The notes beneath the pieces were generated by a model. It had not been told where the DNA came from. It was given only the letters and a program-made list of their open reading frames with translations, and ran no database searches. The translations under genes and the position numbers were made by a program. From positions 3,410,001-3,474,000 of the forward strand of contig NW_027488377.1 of the NCBI RefSeq assembly GCF_051014445.1: a stretch of DNA of 64,000 nucleotides, given 5' to 3'. Each line of letters starts with the position of its first letter. Position 1 is the first letter of the stretch. The stretch comes from Colletes latitarsis (taxonomy: Eukaryota; Arthropoda; Insecta; Hymenoptera; Colletidae). Shown piece after piece: positions 51,822-64,000 of the stretch.

Positions 51822-53536
51822 AATCGAAACCAGGTTTAATCGACTGTTTCAGTGTGGTACCACAATACTACGTGATCCAAACCAGAAAAAAACCCAGGAT
51901 CTTGTCAACGAGTATGTGAAGTGTGCGAAAGTATGAGTCTGATGAGGGCTAATCCCAGACCTATCCCAGACCTAACTTGCGTTATCCTCTAAAATAATGA
52001 TCGAAACCAGGTTTAATTGACTGTTTTAGTTGGTGCACCACTTTACTACGTGATCCAAAGCAGAAAAAACCCTCGATCAGATCAACATGCATGTTAAAAC
52101 TGCGAAAGTATGACCCTGATGAGGGCAAATCCCAGGCCTAACCTAGACCTAACATGCGTTATCTTCTAAAATATTGAGCGAAACCAGGTTCAATTGACTG
52201 TTTCAGTGTGGTACCACATTACTACGTGATCCAATCCAGAAATTGCCCAGGATCTAGCCATGAAGTATGAGAAATATGCGAAAGTATGAGCCTGATGAGG
52301 GCAAATCCTAGACCTAACCCAGACCTAACATGCGTTGTCCTCTAAAATATTTATCAAGACCAGGTTTAGTCGACTGTTTCAGTGTGGTCCCACATTACTA
52401 CGTGATCCAAACCAGAAAAAACCCACGATCCGTTCAACAAGTATGTAAAGAGTGCGAAAGTATGAGTCTGATGAGTGAAAATCCCAGACCTAACCTAGAC
52501 CTAACATGCGTTATCCTCTAAAATATTGATCCAAACCAGGTTTAATGGACTGTTTCAGTGTGGTACCACTTTACTACGTGATCCAAGGCAGAAAAAACAC
52601 TCGATCAGGTCAACATGTATGTTAGAACTGCGAAAGTATGACCCTGATGAGGGCAAATACCAGAGTTATCCCAGACCTAACTTGCGTTGTCCTCTAAGAT
52701 ATTGATGGAAACCAGGTTTAATTGACTGTTTCAGTGTTGTACTTCATTACTACGTGATGCAATCCAGAAAAAGACCAGGATCTAGCCATCAAGTATGAGA
52801 AATATGCGAAAGAATGAGCCTGATGAGAGCAAATCCCAGACCTAACCTAGACCTAACATGAATTATTCTCTAAAATATTGATCGAAACCAGGTTTAACTG
52901 ACTGTTTCACCTGTGGTCCCTCATTACTACGTGATCCAAACCAGAAAAAACCCAGGATCCGTTCAACAAGTATGTGAAGAATGCGAAAGTATGAGTCTGA
53001 TGAGCGAAAATCCCAGGCCTAACCTAGACCTAACATGAATTATTCTCTAAAATATTGATCGAAACCTGGTTTAATCTACTGTTTCAGTGTGGTACCACAT
53101 TACTATGTGATCCAAACCAGAAAATAACCCAGGATCTGTTCAACGAGTATGTGAAGTGTGCGAAAGTATGAGTCTGATGAGGTCAAATCCCAGACCTATC
53201 CCAGACTTTACTTGCGTTATCCTCTAAAATATTGATCGAAACCGGGTTTAATCGACTGTTTCAGTGTGGTACCACATTACTACGTGATCCAAACCAAAAA
53301 AAACCCAGGATCAGTTCAACAAGTATGTGAAAAACGCGAAAGTATGAGCCTGATGAGGGCGAATCCCAGACCTATCCCAGACCTAACTTGCGTTATCCTC
53401 TAAAATATTGATCGAAACCAGGTTTAATTGACTGTTTTAGCGTGGCACCACATTACTACGTGATACAATCCAGAAACAGCCCAGGATCTAGCCATGAAGT
53501 ATGAGAAATATGCGAATGTATGAGCCTGATGAGGAC

Positions 53537-54623
53537 AAATCCTAGACCTAACCCAAACCTAACATGCGTTATCCTCTAAAATATTTATCAAGACCAGGTT
53601 TAATTGAATGTTTCAGTGTGGTACCAAATTACTACGTGAACCAAACCAGAAAAAACCCAGGATCCGTTCAACAAGTATGTGAAGAATGCGAAAGTATGAG
53701 TCTGATGAGTGAAAATCCCAGGGCTAACCTAGACCTAACATGCGTTATCCTCTAAAATATTGATCCAAACCAGGTTTAATCGACTGTTTCTGTGTGGTAC
53801 CACACTACTACGTGACCCGAACCGGAAAAAACCCAGGATCTGTTCAACAAGTATGTGAAAAACGCGAAAGTATGAGCCTGATGAGGGCAAATCCCAGACC
53901 TATCCCAGACCTAACTTGCGTTATCCTCTAAAATATTGAACGAAACCAGGTTTAATTGACGGCTTCAGCGTGGTACCACATTACTACGTGATACAATACA
54001 GAAACAGCCCAGGATCTAGCCATGAAGTATGAGAAATATGCGAAAGAATGAGCCTGATGAGGGCAAATCCTAGACCTAACCCAAACCTAACATGCGTTAT
54101 CCTCTAAAATATTTATCAAGACCATGTTTAATTGAATGTTTCAGTGTGGTACCAAATTACTACGTGAACCAAACCAGAAAAAACCCAGGATCCGTTCAAC
54201 AAGTATGTGAAGAATGCGAAAGTATGAGTCTGATGAGTGAAAATCCCAGGGCTAACCTAGACCTAACATGCGTTATCCTCTAAAATATTGATCCAAACCA
54301 GGTTTAATCGACTGTTTCTGTGTGGTACCACACTACTACGTGACCCGAACCGGAAAAAACCCAGGATCTGTTCAACAAGTATGTGAAAAACGCGAAAGTA
54401 TGAGCCTGATGAGGGCAAATCCCAGACCTATCCCAGACCTAACTTGCGTTATCCTCTAAAATATTGAACGAAACCAGGTTTAATTGACGGCTTCAGCGTG
54501 GTACCACATTACTACGTGATACAATACAGAAACAGCCCAGGATCTAGCCATGAAGTATGAGAAATATGCGAAAGAATGAGCCTGATGAGGGCAAATCCTA
54601 GACCTAACCCAAACCTAACATGC
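53537..54623 (+). repeat. 3-mer HOR, 528 bp, two copies
   Basis: Copies at about 53537-54064 and 54065-54592, with homology to about 54623. TGAACGAAAC lies at 53937 and 54465, and ACCCGAACCGGAAAAAACC and TTGACGGCTTCAGCG are shared. It is related to the 51 kb 3-mer but differs from it at many sites, so the two were duplicated separately. Confidence 0.88.
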
Positions 54624-57600
54624 ATTATCCTCAAAAATATTAATCGAAACCAGGTTTAATTGAATGTTCCAGTGTGGTACCACATTACTACTTGAACCAA
54701 ACCAGAAAAAAACCCAGGATCTTGTCAACGAGTATGTGAAGTGTGCGAAAGTATGAGTGTGATGAGGGCTAATCCCAGACCTAACCTAGACCTAACATGT
54801 GTTATCCACTAAATTATTACTCGAAACCAGGTTTAATGGTCTGTTTCAGCGTGGTACCACATTACTTCGTGATTCAAAGCAGAAAAAACCCTCGCTCAGG
54901 TCAACATGTATGTTAAAACTGCGAAAGGATGACCCTGATGAGGGCAAATCCCAGGTCTAACCCAGACCTAACATGTGTTATCCTCTAAAATATTGATGGA
55001 AACCAGGATTAATTGACTGTTCCAATGTGGTACCACATTACTACGTGATCCAATCCAGCAAAATCCAGGGATCTGTTCAACATGTGTGTGAAAAATGCGA
55101 AAGTATGAGTCTGATGAGTGAAAATCCCAGGGCTAACCTAGACCTAACATGCGTTATCCTCTAAAATATTGATCCAAACCAGGTTTAATGGACTGGATCA
55201 GTGTGGTGCCACTTTACTACGTGATCCAAAGCAGAAAAAACACTCGATCAGGTCAACATGTATGTTAGAACTGCGAAAGTATGACCCTGATGAGGGCAAA
55301 TCCCAGGCCTTACCTAGACCTAACATGCGTTGTCCTCTAAAATATTGATGGAAACCAGGTTTAATTGACTGTTTCAGTGTTGTACTTCATTACTACGTGA
55401 TGCGATCCAGAAAAAGCCCATCTAGCCATCAAGTATGAGAAATATGCGAAAGAATGAGCCTGATGAGAGCAAATCCCAGACCTAACCTAGACATAACATG
55501 AATTATTCTCTAAAATATTGATCAAAACCAGGTTTAATTGACTGTTTCAGTGTGGTACCACATTACTACGTGATCCAATCCAGAAATAGCCCAGGATCTA
55601 GCCATGAAGTATGAGAGATATGCGAAAGCATGAGCCTGACGAGGGCAAATCCCAGACATAACCTAGGCCTAACATGCGTTATCCTCTAAAATATTGATCC
55701 AAACCAGGTTTAGTGGACAGTTTCAGTGGGGTACCACTTTACTACGTGATCCAAAGCAGAAAAAACACTCGATCAGGTCAACATGTATGTTAGAACTGCG
55801 AAAGTATGACCCTGATGAGGGCAAATCCCAGACCTATCCCAGACCTAACTTGCGTTGTCCTCTAAGATATAGATGGAAACCAGGTTTAATTGACTGTTTC
55901 AGTGTTGTACTTCATTACTACGTGATGCAATCCAGAAAAAGCCCAGGATCTAGCCATCAAGTTTGAGAAATATGCGAAAGAATGAGCCTGATGAGAGCAA
56001 ATCCCAGACCTAACCTAGAACTAACATGAATTATTCTCTAAAATATTGATCAAAACCAGGTTTAATTGACTGTTTCAGTGTGGTACCACATTACTACGTG
56101 ATCTAATCCAGAAATAGCCCAGGATCTAGCCATGAAGTATGAGAAATATGCGAAAGTATGAGCCTGACGAGGGCAAATCCTAGACCTAACCCAGACCTAA
56201 CATGCGTTATCCTCTAAAATATTTATCATGACCAGGTTTAATTGATTGTTTCAGTGTGGTCCCACATTACTACGTGATCCAAACCAGAAAAAACCCGGGA
56301 TCCGTTCAACAAGTATGTGAAGAATGCGAAAGTATGAGTCTGATGAGTGAAAATCCCGGGCCTAACCTAGACCTAACATGCGTTATCCTCAAAAATATTG
56401 ATCGAAACCTGGTTTAATCGACTGTTTCAGTGTGGTACCACATTACTATGTGATCCAAACCAGAAAATAACCCAGGATCTGTTCAACGAGTATGTGAAGT
56501 GTGCGAAAGTATGAGCCTGATGAGTGAAAATCTCAGGGCTAACCTAGACCTAACATGCGTTATGCTCTAAAATATTTATCATGACCAGGTTTAATTGACT
56601 GTTTCAGTGTGGTACCACATTGCTACGTGATCCAAACCAGAAAAAACCCAGGATCAGTTCAACAAGTATGTGAAAAACGCGAAAGTATGAGCCTGATGAG
56701 GGCAAATCCTAGACCTATCCCAGACCTAACATGCGTTATCCTCTAAAATATCTATCATGACCAGGTTTAATTGACTGTTTCAGTGTGGTACCACATTACT
56801 ATGTGATCCAAACCAGAAAAAACCCAGGATACGTTCAACAAGTATGTGAAGAATGCGAAAGTATGAGTCTGATGAGTGAAAATCCCGGGCCTAACCTAGA
56901 CCTAACATGCGTTATCCTCTAAAATATTGATCGAAACCAGGTTTAATTGACTGTTTCAGCGTGGTACCACGTTACTACGTGATACAATCCAGAAATAGCC
57001 CAGGATCTAGCCATGAAGTACGAGAAATATGCGGAGGTATGAGCCTGATGAGGGCAAATTCTAGACCTGACCCAGACCTAACATGCGTTTTCCTCTAAAA
57101 TATTTATCAAGACCAGGTTTAATTGAATGTTTCAGTGTGGTACCACATTACTACGTGTACCAATCCAGAAAAATCCCAGGATACGTTCAACAAGTATGTG
57201 AAGAATGCGAAAGTATGAGCCTGATGAGTGAAAATCTCAGGGCTAACCTAGACCTAACATGCGTTATCCTCTAAAATATTGATCCAAACCAGGTTTAGTG
57301 GACTGATTCAGTGTGGTACCAGTTTACTACGTGATCCAAAGCAGAAAAAACCCTCCGTCAGGTCAACATGTATGTTAGAACTGCGAAAGTATGACCCTGA
57401 TGTGGGCAAATCCCAGGCCTAACCTAGACCTAACATGCGTTGTCCTCTAAAATATTGATGGAAACCAGGTTTAATTGACTGTTTCAGTGTTTTACTTCAT
57501 TACTACGTGATGCAATCCAGAAAAAGCCCAGGATCTAGCCATCAAGAATGAGAAATATGCGAAAGAATGAGCCTGATGAGAGCAAATCCCAGACCTAACC

Positions 57601-60600
57601 TAGACATAACATGAATTATTCTCTAAAATATTGATCGAAACCAGGTCTAATTGGCTGTTTCAGTGTGGTACCACATTACTACGTGATCCAATCCAGAAAT
57701 AGCCCAGGATCTAGCCATGAAGTATGAGATATATGCGAAAGTATGAACCTGACGAGGGCAAATCCTAGACCTAACCCAGACCTAACATGCGTTATCCTCT
57801 AAAATATCTATCATGACCAGGTTTAATTGATTGTTTCGGTGTGGTCCCACATTACTACGTGATCCAAACCAGAAAAAACCCAGGATCTGTTCAACAAGTA
57901 TGTGAAAAACACGAAAGTATGAGCCTGATGAGGGCAAATCCTAGACCTATCCCAGACCTAACATGCGTTATCCTCTAAAATATTTATCATGGCCAGGTTT
58001 AATTGATTGTTTCAGTGTGGTCCCACATTACTACGTGATCCAAACCAGAAAAAACCCAGGATCCGTTCAAGAAGTATGTGAAGAATGCGAAAGTATGAGC
58101 CTGATGAGGGCAAATCCTAGACCTATCCCAGACCTAACATGCGTTATCCTCTAAAATATCTATCATGACCAGGTTTAATTGACTGTTTCAGTGTGGTACC
58201 ACATTACTATGTGATCCAAACCAGAAAACAACCCAGGATCTGTTCAACGAGTATGTGAAGTGTGCGAAAGTATGAGTCTGATGAAGGCAAATCCCAGACC
58301 TATCCCAGACCTAGCATGCGTTATCCTCTAAAATATTTATCATGACCAGGTTTAATTGATTATTTCAGTGTGGTCCCACATTACTACGTGATCCAAACCA
58401 GAAAAAACCCAGGATCCGTTCAACAAGTATGTGAAGAATGCGAAAGTATGAGTCAGATGAGTGAAAATCCCCGGCCTAAAACAGACCTAACATGCGTTAT
58501 CCTCTAAAATATTGATCCAAACCAGGTTTAGTGGGCTGTTTCAGTGTGGTACCACTTTACTACGTGATCCAAAGCAGAAAAAACCCTCGATCACGTCAAC
58601 ATGTATGATAAAACTGCGAAAGTATGACCCTGATGAGGGCAAATTCCAGACCTATCCCAGACCTAACTTGCGTTATCCTCTAAAATATTGATTGAAACCA
58701 GGTTTATTTGACTGTTTCAGTGTGGTACCACATTACTACGTGATCCAATCCAGAAATAGCCCAGGATCTAGCAATGAAGTATGAGAAATATGCGAAAGTA
58801 TGAGCCTGACGAGGGCAAATCCTAGACCTAACCCAGACCTAACATGCGTTATCCTCTAAAATATTTATCATGACCAGGTTTAATTGATTGTTTCAGTGTG
58901 GTCCCACATTACTACGTGATCCAAACCAGAAAAAACCCAGGATCCGTTCAACATGTATGTGAAGAATGCGAAAGTATGAGTCTGATGAGGGCAAATCCTA
59001 GACCTATCCCAGACCTAACATGCGTTATCCTCTAAAATATTGATCCAAACCAGGTTTAATGGACTGTTTCAGTGTGGTACCACACTACTACGTGATCCAA
59101 ACCAGAAAAAACCCAGGATCTGTTCAAGAAGTATGTGAAAAACGCGAAAGTATGTGCCTGATAAGGGCAAATTCCAGACCTATCCCAGACCTAACTTGCG
59201 TTGTCCTCTAAGATATTGATGGAATCCAGGTTTAATTGACTGTTTCAATGTTGTACTTCATTACTACGTGATGCAATCCAGAAAAAGCCCAGGATCTAGC
59301 CATCAAGTATGAGAAATATGCGAAAGTATGAGCCTGATCAGGGCAAATCCTAGACCTAACCCAGACCTAACATGCGTTATCCTCTAAGATATTGATCGAA
59401 ACCAGTTTTAATTGGCTGTTTCAGCGTGGTACCACATTACTACGTGATCCAAAGCAGTAAAAACCCAGGATCCGTTCAACAAGTATGAGAAAAACGCGAA
59501 AGTATGAGTCTGATGAGGGCTAATCCCAGACCTATCCCAGACCTAACTTGCGTTATCCTCTAAAATAATGATCGAAACCAGGTTTAATTGACTGTTCTAG
59601 TTGTGGTACCACTTTACTACGTGATCCAAAGCAGAAAAAACCCTCGATCAGGTCAACATGCATGTTAAAACTGCGAAAGTGTGACCCTGATGAGGTCAAA
59701 TCCCAGACCTATCCCAGACCTAACTTGCGTTATCCTCAAAAATATTGATCCAAACCAGGTTTAATGGACTGTTTCAGTGTGGTACCACTTTACTACGTGA
59801 TCCAAAGCAGAAAAAACACTCGATCAGGTCAACATGTATTTTAGAACTGCGAAAGTATGACCCTGATGAGGGCAAATCCCAGAACTATCCCAGACCTAAC
59901 TTGCGTTGTCCTCTAAGATATTGATGCAAACCAGGTTTAATTGACTGTTTCAGTGTTGTACTTCATTACTACGTGATGCAATCCAGAAAAAGCCCAGGAT
60001 CTAGCCATCAAGTATGAGAAATATGCGAAAGAATGAGCCTGATGAGAGCAAATCCCAGACCTATCCTAGACTTAACATTAATTATTCACTAAAATATTGA
60101 TCGAAACCAGGTTTAATTGACTGTTTCAGTGTGGTCCCACATTACTACGTGTACCAATCCAGAAGAATCCCAGGATCCGTTCAACAAGTATGTGAAGAAT
60201 GCGAAAGTATGAGTCTGATGAGTGAAAATCTCAGGGCTAACCTAGACCTAACATGCGTTATCCTCTAAAATATTGATCCAAACCAGGTTTAGTGGACTGA
60301 TTCAGTGTGGTACCACTTTACTACGTGATCCAAAGCAGAAAAAACCCTCGATCAGGTCAACATGTATGTTAGAACTGCGAAAGTATGACCCTGATGTGGG
60401 CAAATCCCAGGCCTAACCCAGACCTAACATGCGTTATCCTCTAAAATATTTATCATGACCAGGTTTAACTGATTGTTTCAGTGTGGTCCCACATTACTAC
60501 GTGATCCAAATCAGAAAAAACCCAGGATCCGTTCAAGAAGTATGTGAAGAATGCGAAAGTATGAGCCTGATGAGGGCAAATCCCAGACCTATCCCAGACA

Positions 60601-60800
60601 TAACTTGCGTTATCCTCTAAAATATTTATCGAAACCAGGTTTAATTGACTGTTTTAGTGTGGTATCACTTTGCTACGTGATCCAAAGCAGAAAAAACCCT
60701 CGCTCAGGTCAACATGTATGTTAAAACTGCGAAAGGATGATCCTGATGAGGGCAAATCCCAGGTCTAACCCAGACCTAACATGTGTTATCCTCTAAAATA
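54624..60800 (+). repeat. Mixed A/B/C/D monomers, B-rich
   Basis: Irregular order, with B units near 54.9, 55.2, 55.8, 57.35, 58.6, 59.6, 59.8 and 60.35 kb. Many A units have a TTTATCATGACC or CTATCATGACC joint not seen to the left. A three-base loss (AAAAAGCCCATCTAGCC) occurs in a C unit near 55421. I saw no non-satellite DNA. Confidence 0.8.
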
Positions 60801-63800
60801 TTGATGGAAACCAGGTTTAATTGACAGTTTCAGTGTGGTACCACATTAACACGTGATCCAATCCAGAAAAAGCCCAGGATCTAGCTTACAAGTACGAGAA
60901 ATATGCGATATTACGATCCTGATGAGAGCAAATCCCAGACCTAACCTAGACCTAATATACGTTATTCTCTAAAGTATTGATCGAAACCAGGTTTAATGGA
61001 CAGTTTCAGTGTGGTACCACATTACTTCGTGATTCAAAGCAGAAAAAACCCTCGATAAGGTCGACATGTATGTTAAAACTGCGAAAGTATGACCCTGATG
61101 ACGGCAAATCCCAGACCTAACCTAGACCTAACATGTCTTATCCACTAAAATATTAATCGAAACCAGGTTTAATCGACTGTTTCAGTGTGGTACCTAATTA
61201 ATACGTGATCGAAACCAGAAAAAACCTAGGATCTGTTCAAGAAGTATGTGAAGAATGCGAGAGTATGAGTCTGTTGAGGGAAAATCCCAGGCGTAACCTA
61301 GACCTAACATGCGTTATCCTCTAAAATATTGACGGAAACCAGGTTTAATTGACAGTTTCAGTGTGGTACCACATTAACACGTGATGCAATCCAGAAAAAG
61401 CCAAGGATCTAGCCAACAAGTACGAGAAATATGCGATATTACGATCCTGATGAGAGCAAATCCCAGACCTAACCTAGACCTAATATACGTTATTCTCTAA
61501 AGTATTGATCGAAACCAGGTTTAATGGACTGTTTCAGTGTGGTACCACACTACTACGTGATCCAAACCAGCAAAATCCAGGGATCTGTTCAACATGTATG
61601 TTAAAACTGCGAAAGTAAGACCCTGATGAGGGAAAATCCCAGACCTAACCTAGACCTAACATGTGTTATCCACTAAAATATTACTCGAAACCAGGTTTAA
61701 TGGTCTGTTTCAGTGTGGTACCACATTAATACGTGATCGAAACCTGAAAAAACCTAGGATCTGTTCAAGAAGTATGTGAAGAATGCGAGAGTATGAGTCT
61801 GTTGAGGGAAAATCCCAGGCCTAACCTAGACCTGATATGTGTTATCCTCTAAAATATTGATGGAAACCAGGATTAATTGACTGTTCCAATGTGGTACCAC
61901 ATTACTAAGTGATCCAAACCAGCAAAATCCAGGGATCTGTTCAACATGTATGTTAAAACTGCGAAAGTAAGACCCTGATGAGGGAAAATCCCAGACCTAA
62001 CCTAGACCTAACATGTGTTATCCACTAAAATATTACTCGAAACCAGGTTTAATGGTCTGTTTCAGTGTGGTACCACATTAATACGTGATCGAAACCTGAA
62101 AAAACCTAGGATCTGTTCAAGAAGTATGTGAAGAATGCGAGAGTATGAGTCTGTTGAGGGAAAATCCCAGGCCTAAGCTAGACCTAACATGCGTTATCCT
62201 CTAAAATATTGACGGAAACCAGGTTTAATTGACAGTTTCAGTGTGGTACCACATTAACACGTGATCCAATCCAGAAAAAGCCCAGGATCTAGCCAACAAG
62301 TACGAGAAATATGCGATATTACGATCCTGATGAGTGCAAATCCCAGACCTAACTTAGACCTAATATGCGTTATTCTCTAAAGTATTGATCGAAACCAGGT
62401 TTAATGGACTGTTTCAGTGTGGTACCACATTACTTCGTGATTCAAAGCAGACAAAACCCTCGATAAGGTCGACATGTATGTTAAAACTGCGAAAGTATGA
62501 CCCTGATGACGGCAAATCCCAGGTCTAACCCAGACCTAACATGTGTTATCCTCTAAAATATTGATGGAAACCAGGATTAATTGACTGCTCCAGTGTGGTA
62601 CCACATTACTACGAGATCCAAACCAGCAAAATCCAGGGATCTGTTCAACATGTATGTTAAAACTGCGAAAGTAAGACCCTGATGAGGGGAAATCCCAGAC
62701 CTAACCTAGACCTAACATGTGTTATCCACTAAAATATTACTCGAAACCAGGTTTAATGGTCTGTTTCAGCGTGGTACCATATTAACACGTGATCGAAACC
62801 AGAAAAAACCTAGGATCTGTTCAAGAAGTATGTGAAGAATGCGAGAGTATGAGTCTGTTGAGGGAAAATCCCAGGCCTAACCTAGACCTAACATGCGTTA
62901 TCCTCTAAAATATTGACGGAAACCAGGTTTAATGGACTGTTTCAGTGTGGTACCACTTTACTACGTGATCCAAAGCAGAAAAAACCCTCGATAAGGTCGA
63001 CATGTATGTTAAAACTGCGAAAGTATGACCCTGATGACGGCAAATCCCAGACCTAACCTAGACCTAACATGTCTTATCCACTAAAATATTAATCGAAACC
63101 AGTTTTAATCGACTGTTTCAGTGTGGTACCACATTACTACGTGATCAAAACCAGAAAAGACCCAGAATCTGTTCAAGAAGTATGTGAAGAATGCGAAAGG
63201 ATGAGACTGATGAGGGCAAATCCTAGACCTAACCGAGACCTAACATGTGTTATCCTGTAAAATATTGACGGAAACCAGGATTAATTGTCAGTTTCAGTGT
63301 GGTACCACATTACTACGTGATCCAAACCAGAAAAAACCCAGGATGTGTTCAACGAGTATGTGGAAAAAGCGAAAGTATGAGCCTGATGAGGGCAAATCCC
63401 AGACCTATCCCAGACATAACTTGCGTTATCCTCTAAAATATTTATCGATACCAGGTTTAATTGACTGTTTTAGTGTGGTACCACTTTGCTACGTGATCCA
63501 AGGCAGAAAAAACCCTCGCTCAGGTCAACATGTATGTTGAAACTGCGAAAGGATGACCCTGATGAGGGAAAATCCCAGACCTAACCTAGACCTAACATGT
63601 GTTATCCACTAGAATATTAATCGAAACCAGGTTTAATGGACTGTTTCAGTGTGGTACCACATTACTTCGTGATTCAAAGCAGAAAAAACCCTCGATAAGG
63701 TCGACATGTATGTTAAATCTGCGAAAGTATGACCCTGATGACGGCAAATCCCAGACCTAACCTAGACCTAACATGTCTTATCCACTAAAATATTAATCGA

Positions 63801-64000
63801 AACCAGGTTTAATCGACTGTTTCAGTGTGGTACCACATTACTACGTGATCAAAACCAGAAAAGACCCAGAATCTGTTCAAGAAGTATGTGAAGGATGCGA
63901 AAGTATGAGACTGATGAGGGCAAATCCTAGACCTAACCGAGACCTAACATGTGTTATCCTGTAGAATATTGACGGAAACCAGGATTAATTGTCAGTTTCA
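60801..64000 (+). repeat. Diverged terminal subfamily with A/B chimeras and 2-, 4- and 5-mer repeats
   Basis: New variants appear: GCGATATTACGATCCTG (GATATTACG at 60907, 61435 and 62315), AACCTAGGATCTGTTCAAG, ATGTGTTATCCACTAAAATA and CTCGATAAGGTCGAC. A dimer at 61569-61835 recurs at 61921-62187 (352 bp) and 62625-62890 (704 bp). GACGGAAACC at 61331, 62211 and 62915 marks 5- and 4-unit steps. 62975-63296 recurs at 63679-64000 (704 bp), cut by the window edge. Confidence 0.85.

Larger units (their letters stand above)
1..64000 (+). repeat. 176-bp tandem satellite array filling the whole window
   Basis: Seen: the landmark AACC(A/T)GGTTT recurs at 71, 247, 423 and so on at 176-bp steps from the first base to the last, always in the same orientation, giving about 363 monomers. 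A monomer counted by hand is 176 bp with 70 G+C (about 40%). Long copies inside the array are offset by multiples of 176 (528, 704, 880, 1232, 1408, 1760, 3168, 3520), so unit length is tightly held. No unique DNA, transposon, RNA gene or inverted monomer was seen, so no stretch is left for another annotation. Known: satellites of about 150-180 bp, near one nucleosome plus linker, dominate many plant and animal centromeres. Inferred: centromeric or pericentromeric heterochromatin of a eukaryote. Family and species are not recognised. Both window edges lie inside the array. Confidence 0.98.

Noticed and set aside
1627..63540. Some thirty + strand open frames of 63-97 codons with similar products (consensus-like start MRYPLKY, motif VVPHYYVIQTRKNPGS)
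   Set aside because: They are the satellite itself read in one frame. Most span one monomer plus 16 bp, and exist where the TGA in ATATTGATCG is changed (TTTATC, TTCATC, AGAGCG). Since 176 = 3 x 58 + 2 the frame shifts every unit and the frame closes. Similarity among the products follows from DNA repetition. No start context, splice signal or selection on codons is evident.
1..64000. CRISPR-like regular repetition
   Set aside because: Units are contiguous and homologous over the full 176 bp, with no short repeat separated by unique spacers and no cas gene.
1..64000. CENP-B box (TTCGNNNNANNCGGG core)
   Set aside because: TTCG occurs in ACTTCGTGATCC and CTTTCGTTATCC, but no CGGG follows at the right distance. 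CGGG in AAACCGGGTTT lacks the TTCG half. No match was found on either strand by eye.
1..64000. Known centromere repeats (alpha satellite, Arabidopsis 178-bp, Brassica 176-bp, rice 155-bp, maize 156-bp)
   Set aside because: Lengths are close in some cases, but the sequence does not resemble those families as I know them. A database search is needed to settle identity.
1..64000. tRNA or SINE-derived unit
   Set aside because: Apart from the B-box-like nine bases there is no clear A box at tRNA spacing, no cloverleaf arms, no poly-A tail and no target-site duplications.
1..64000. Prokaryotic operon, phage or plasmid content
   Set aside because: No gene-length open frame in either strand, no ribosome-binding context and no promoter or terminator arrangement. 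A 64 kb homogeneous tandem satellite is a eukaryotic heterochromatin feature.

Overview
The whole 64 kb window is one uninterrupted array of tandem satellite DNA, and I find no protein-coding gene in it. The basic unit is 176 bp (about 40% G+C in a monomer I counted by hand), repeated head-to-tail on the + strand about 363 times. The array runs off both ends of the window. I saw no transposon, no unique sequence, no inverted monomer, no rRNA or tRNA gene and no simple-sequence tract. A pure array this long, with a nucleosome-sized unit and higher-order repeats (HORs), points to a eukaryotic centromeric, pericentromeric or other constitutive heterochromatin block. I do not recognise the monomer, so I do not name the organism; plant and animal both remain possible.

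Monomers fall into recognisable subfamilies, called A to F here. They differ mainly in the middle third. A carries ATCCAAACCAG...GTTCAACAAGTATGTG. C carries TTGTACTTCATTAC...GATCTAGCCATCAAG. D carries GATACAATCCAG...AGCCATGAAG. E carries ACTTCGTGATCC...GCGAWACTGTGAG (W = A or T). F starts TTTATCCAGACC. B carries CAAAGCAG...CCCTCGATCAGG...AACTGCG. Subfamilies are interleaved and multi-monomer blocks are copied at offsets of almost exactly n x 176 bp.

Layout: 1-4.9 kb is a mosaic of A, C and D with short 3- and 4-mer duplications. 4.9-19.3 kb shares a common multi-monomer block, with E-F pairs at 5.9, 8.9, 14.7 and 18.9 kb and a nested 13-mer/5-mer duplication at 11.1-14.3 kb. 20-24.4 kb is a 12/13-mer duplication. 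24.9-28.2 kb is a 16-mer-spaced duplication. 28.6-43 kb is the most recently homogenised part, with near-identical 10-mer, 18/20-mer, 7-mer and 8-mer blocks. From about 45 kb subfamily B, rare before, becomes common (dimers at 46 kb, 3-mers at 51 and 54 kb). The last ~3.2 kb is a distinct, more diverged set with A/B chimeric monomers and 2- and 4-mer repeats.

Each monomer holds possible functional elements: two neighbouring perfect dyads (AAACCAGGTTT and TGTGGTACCACA), a pol III B-box-like GATCGAAAC, and an 11-bp internal direct repeat. No CENP-B box was found. Short + strand open frames of 63-97 codons are satellite read-through: 176 is not divisible by 3, so the frame shifts in each monomer.
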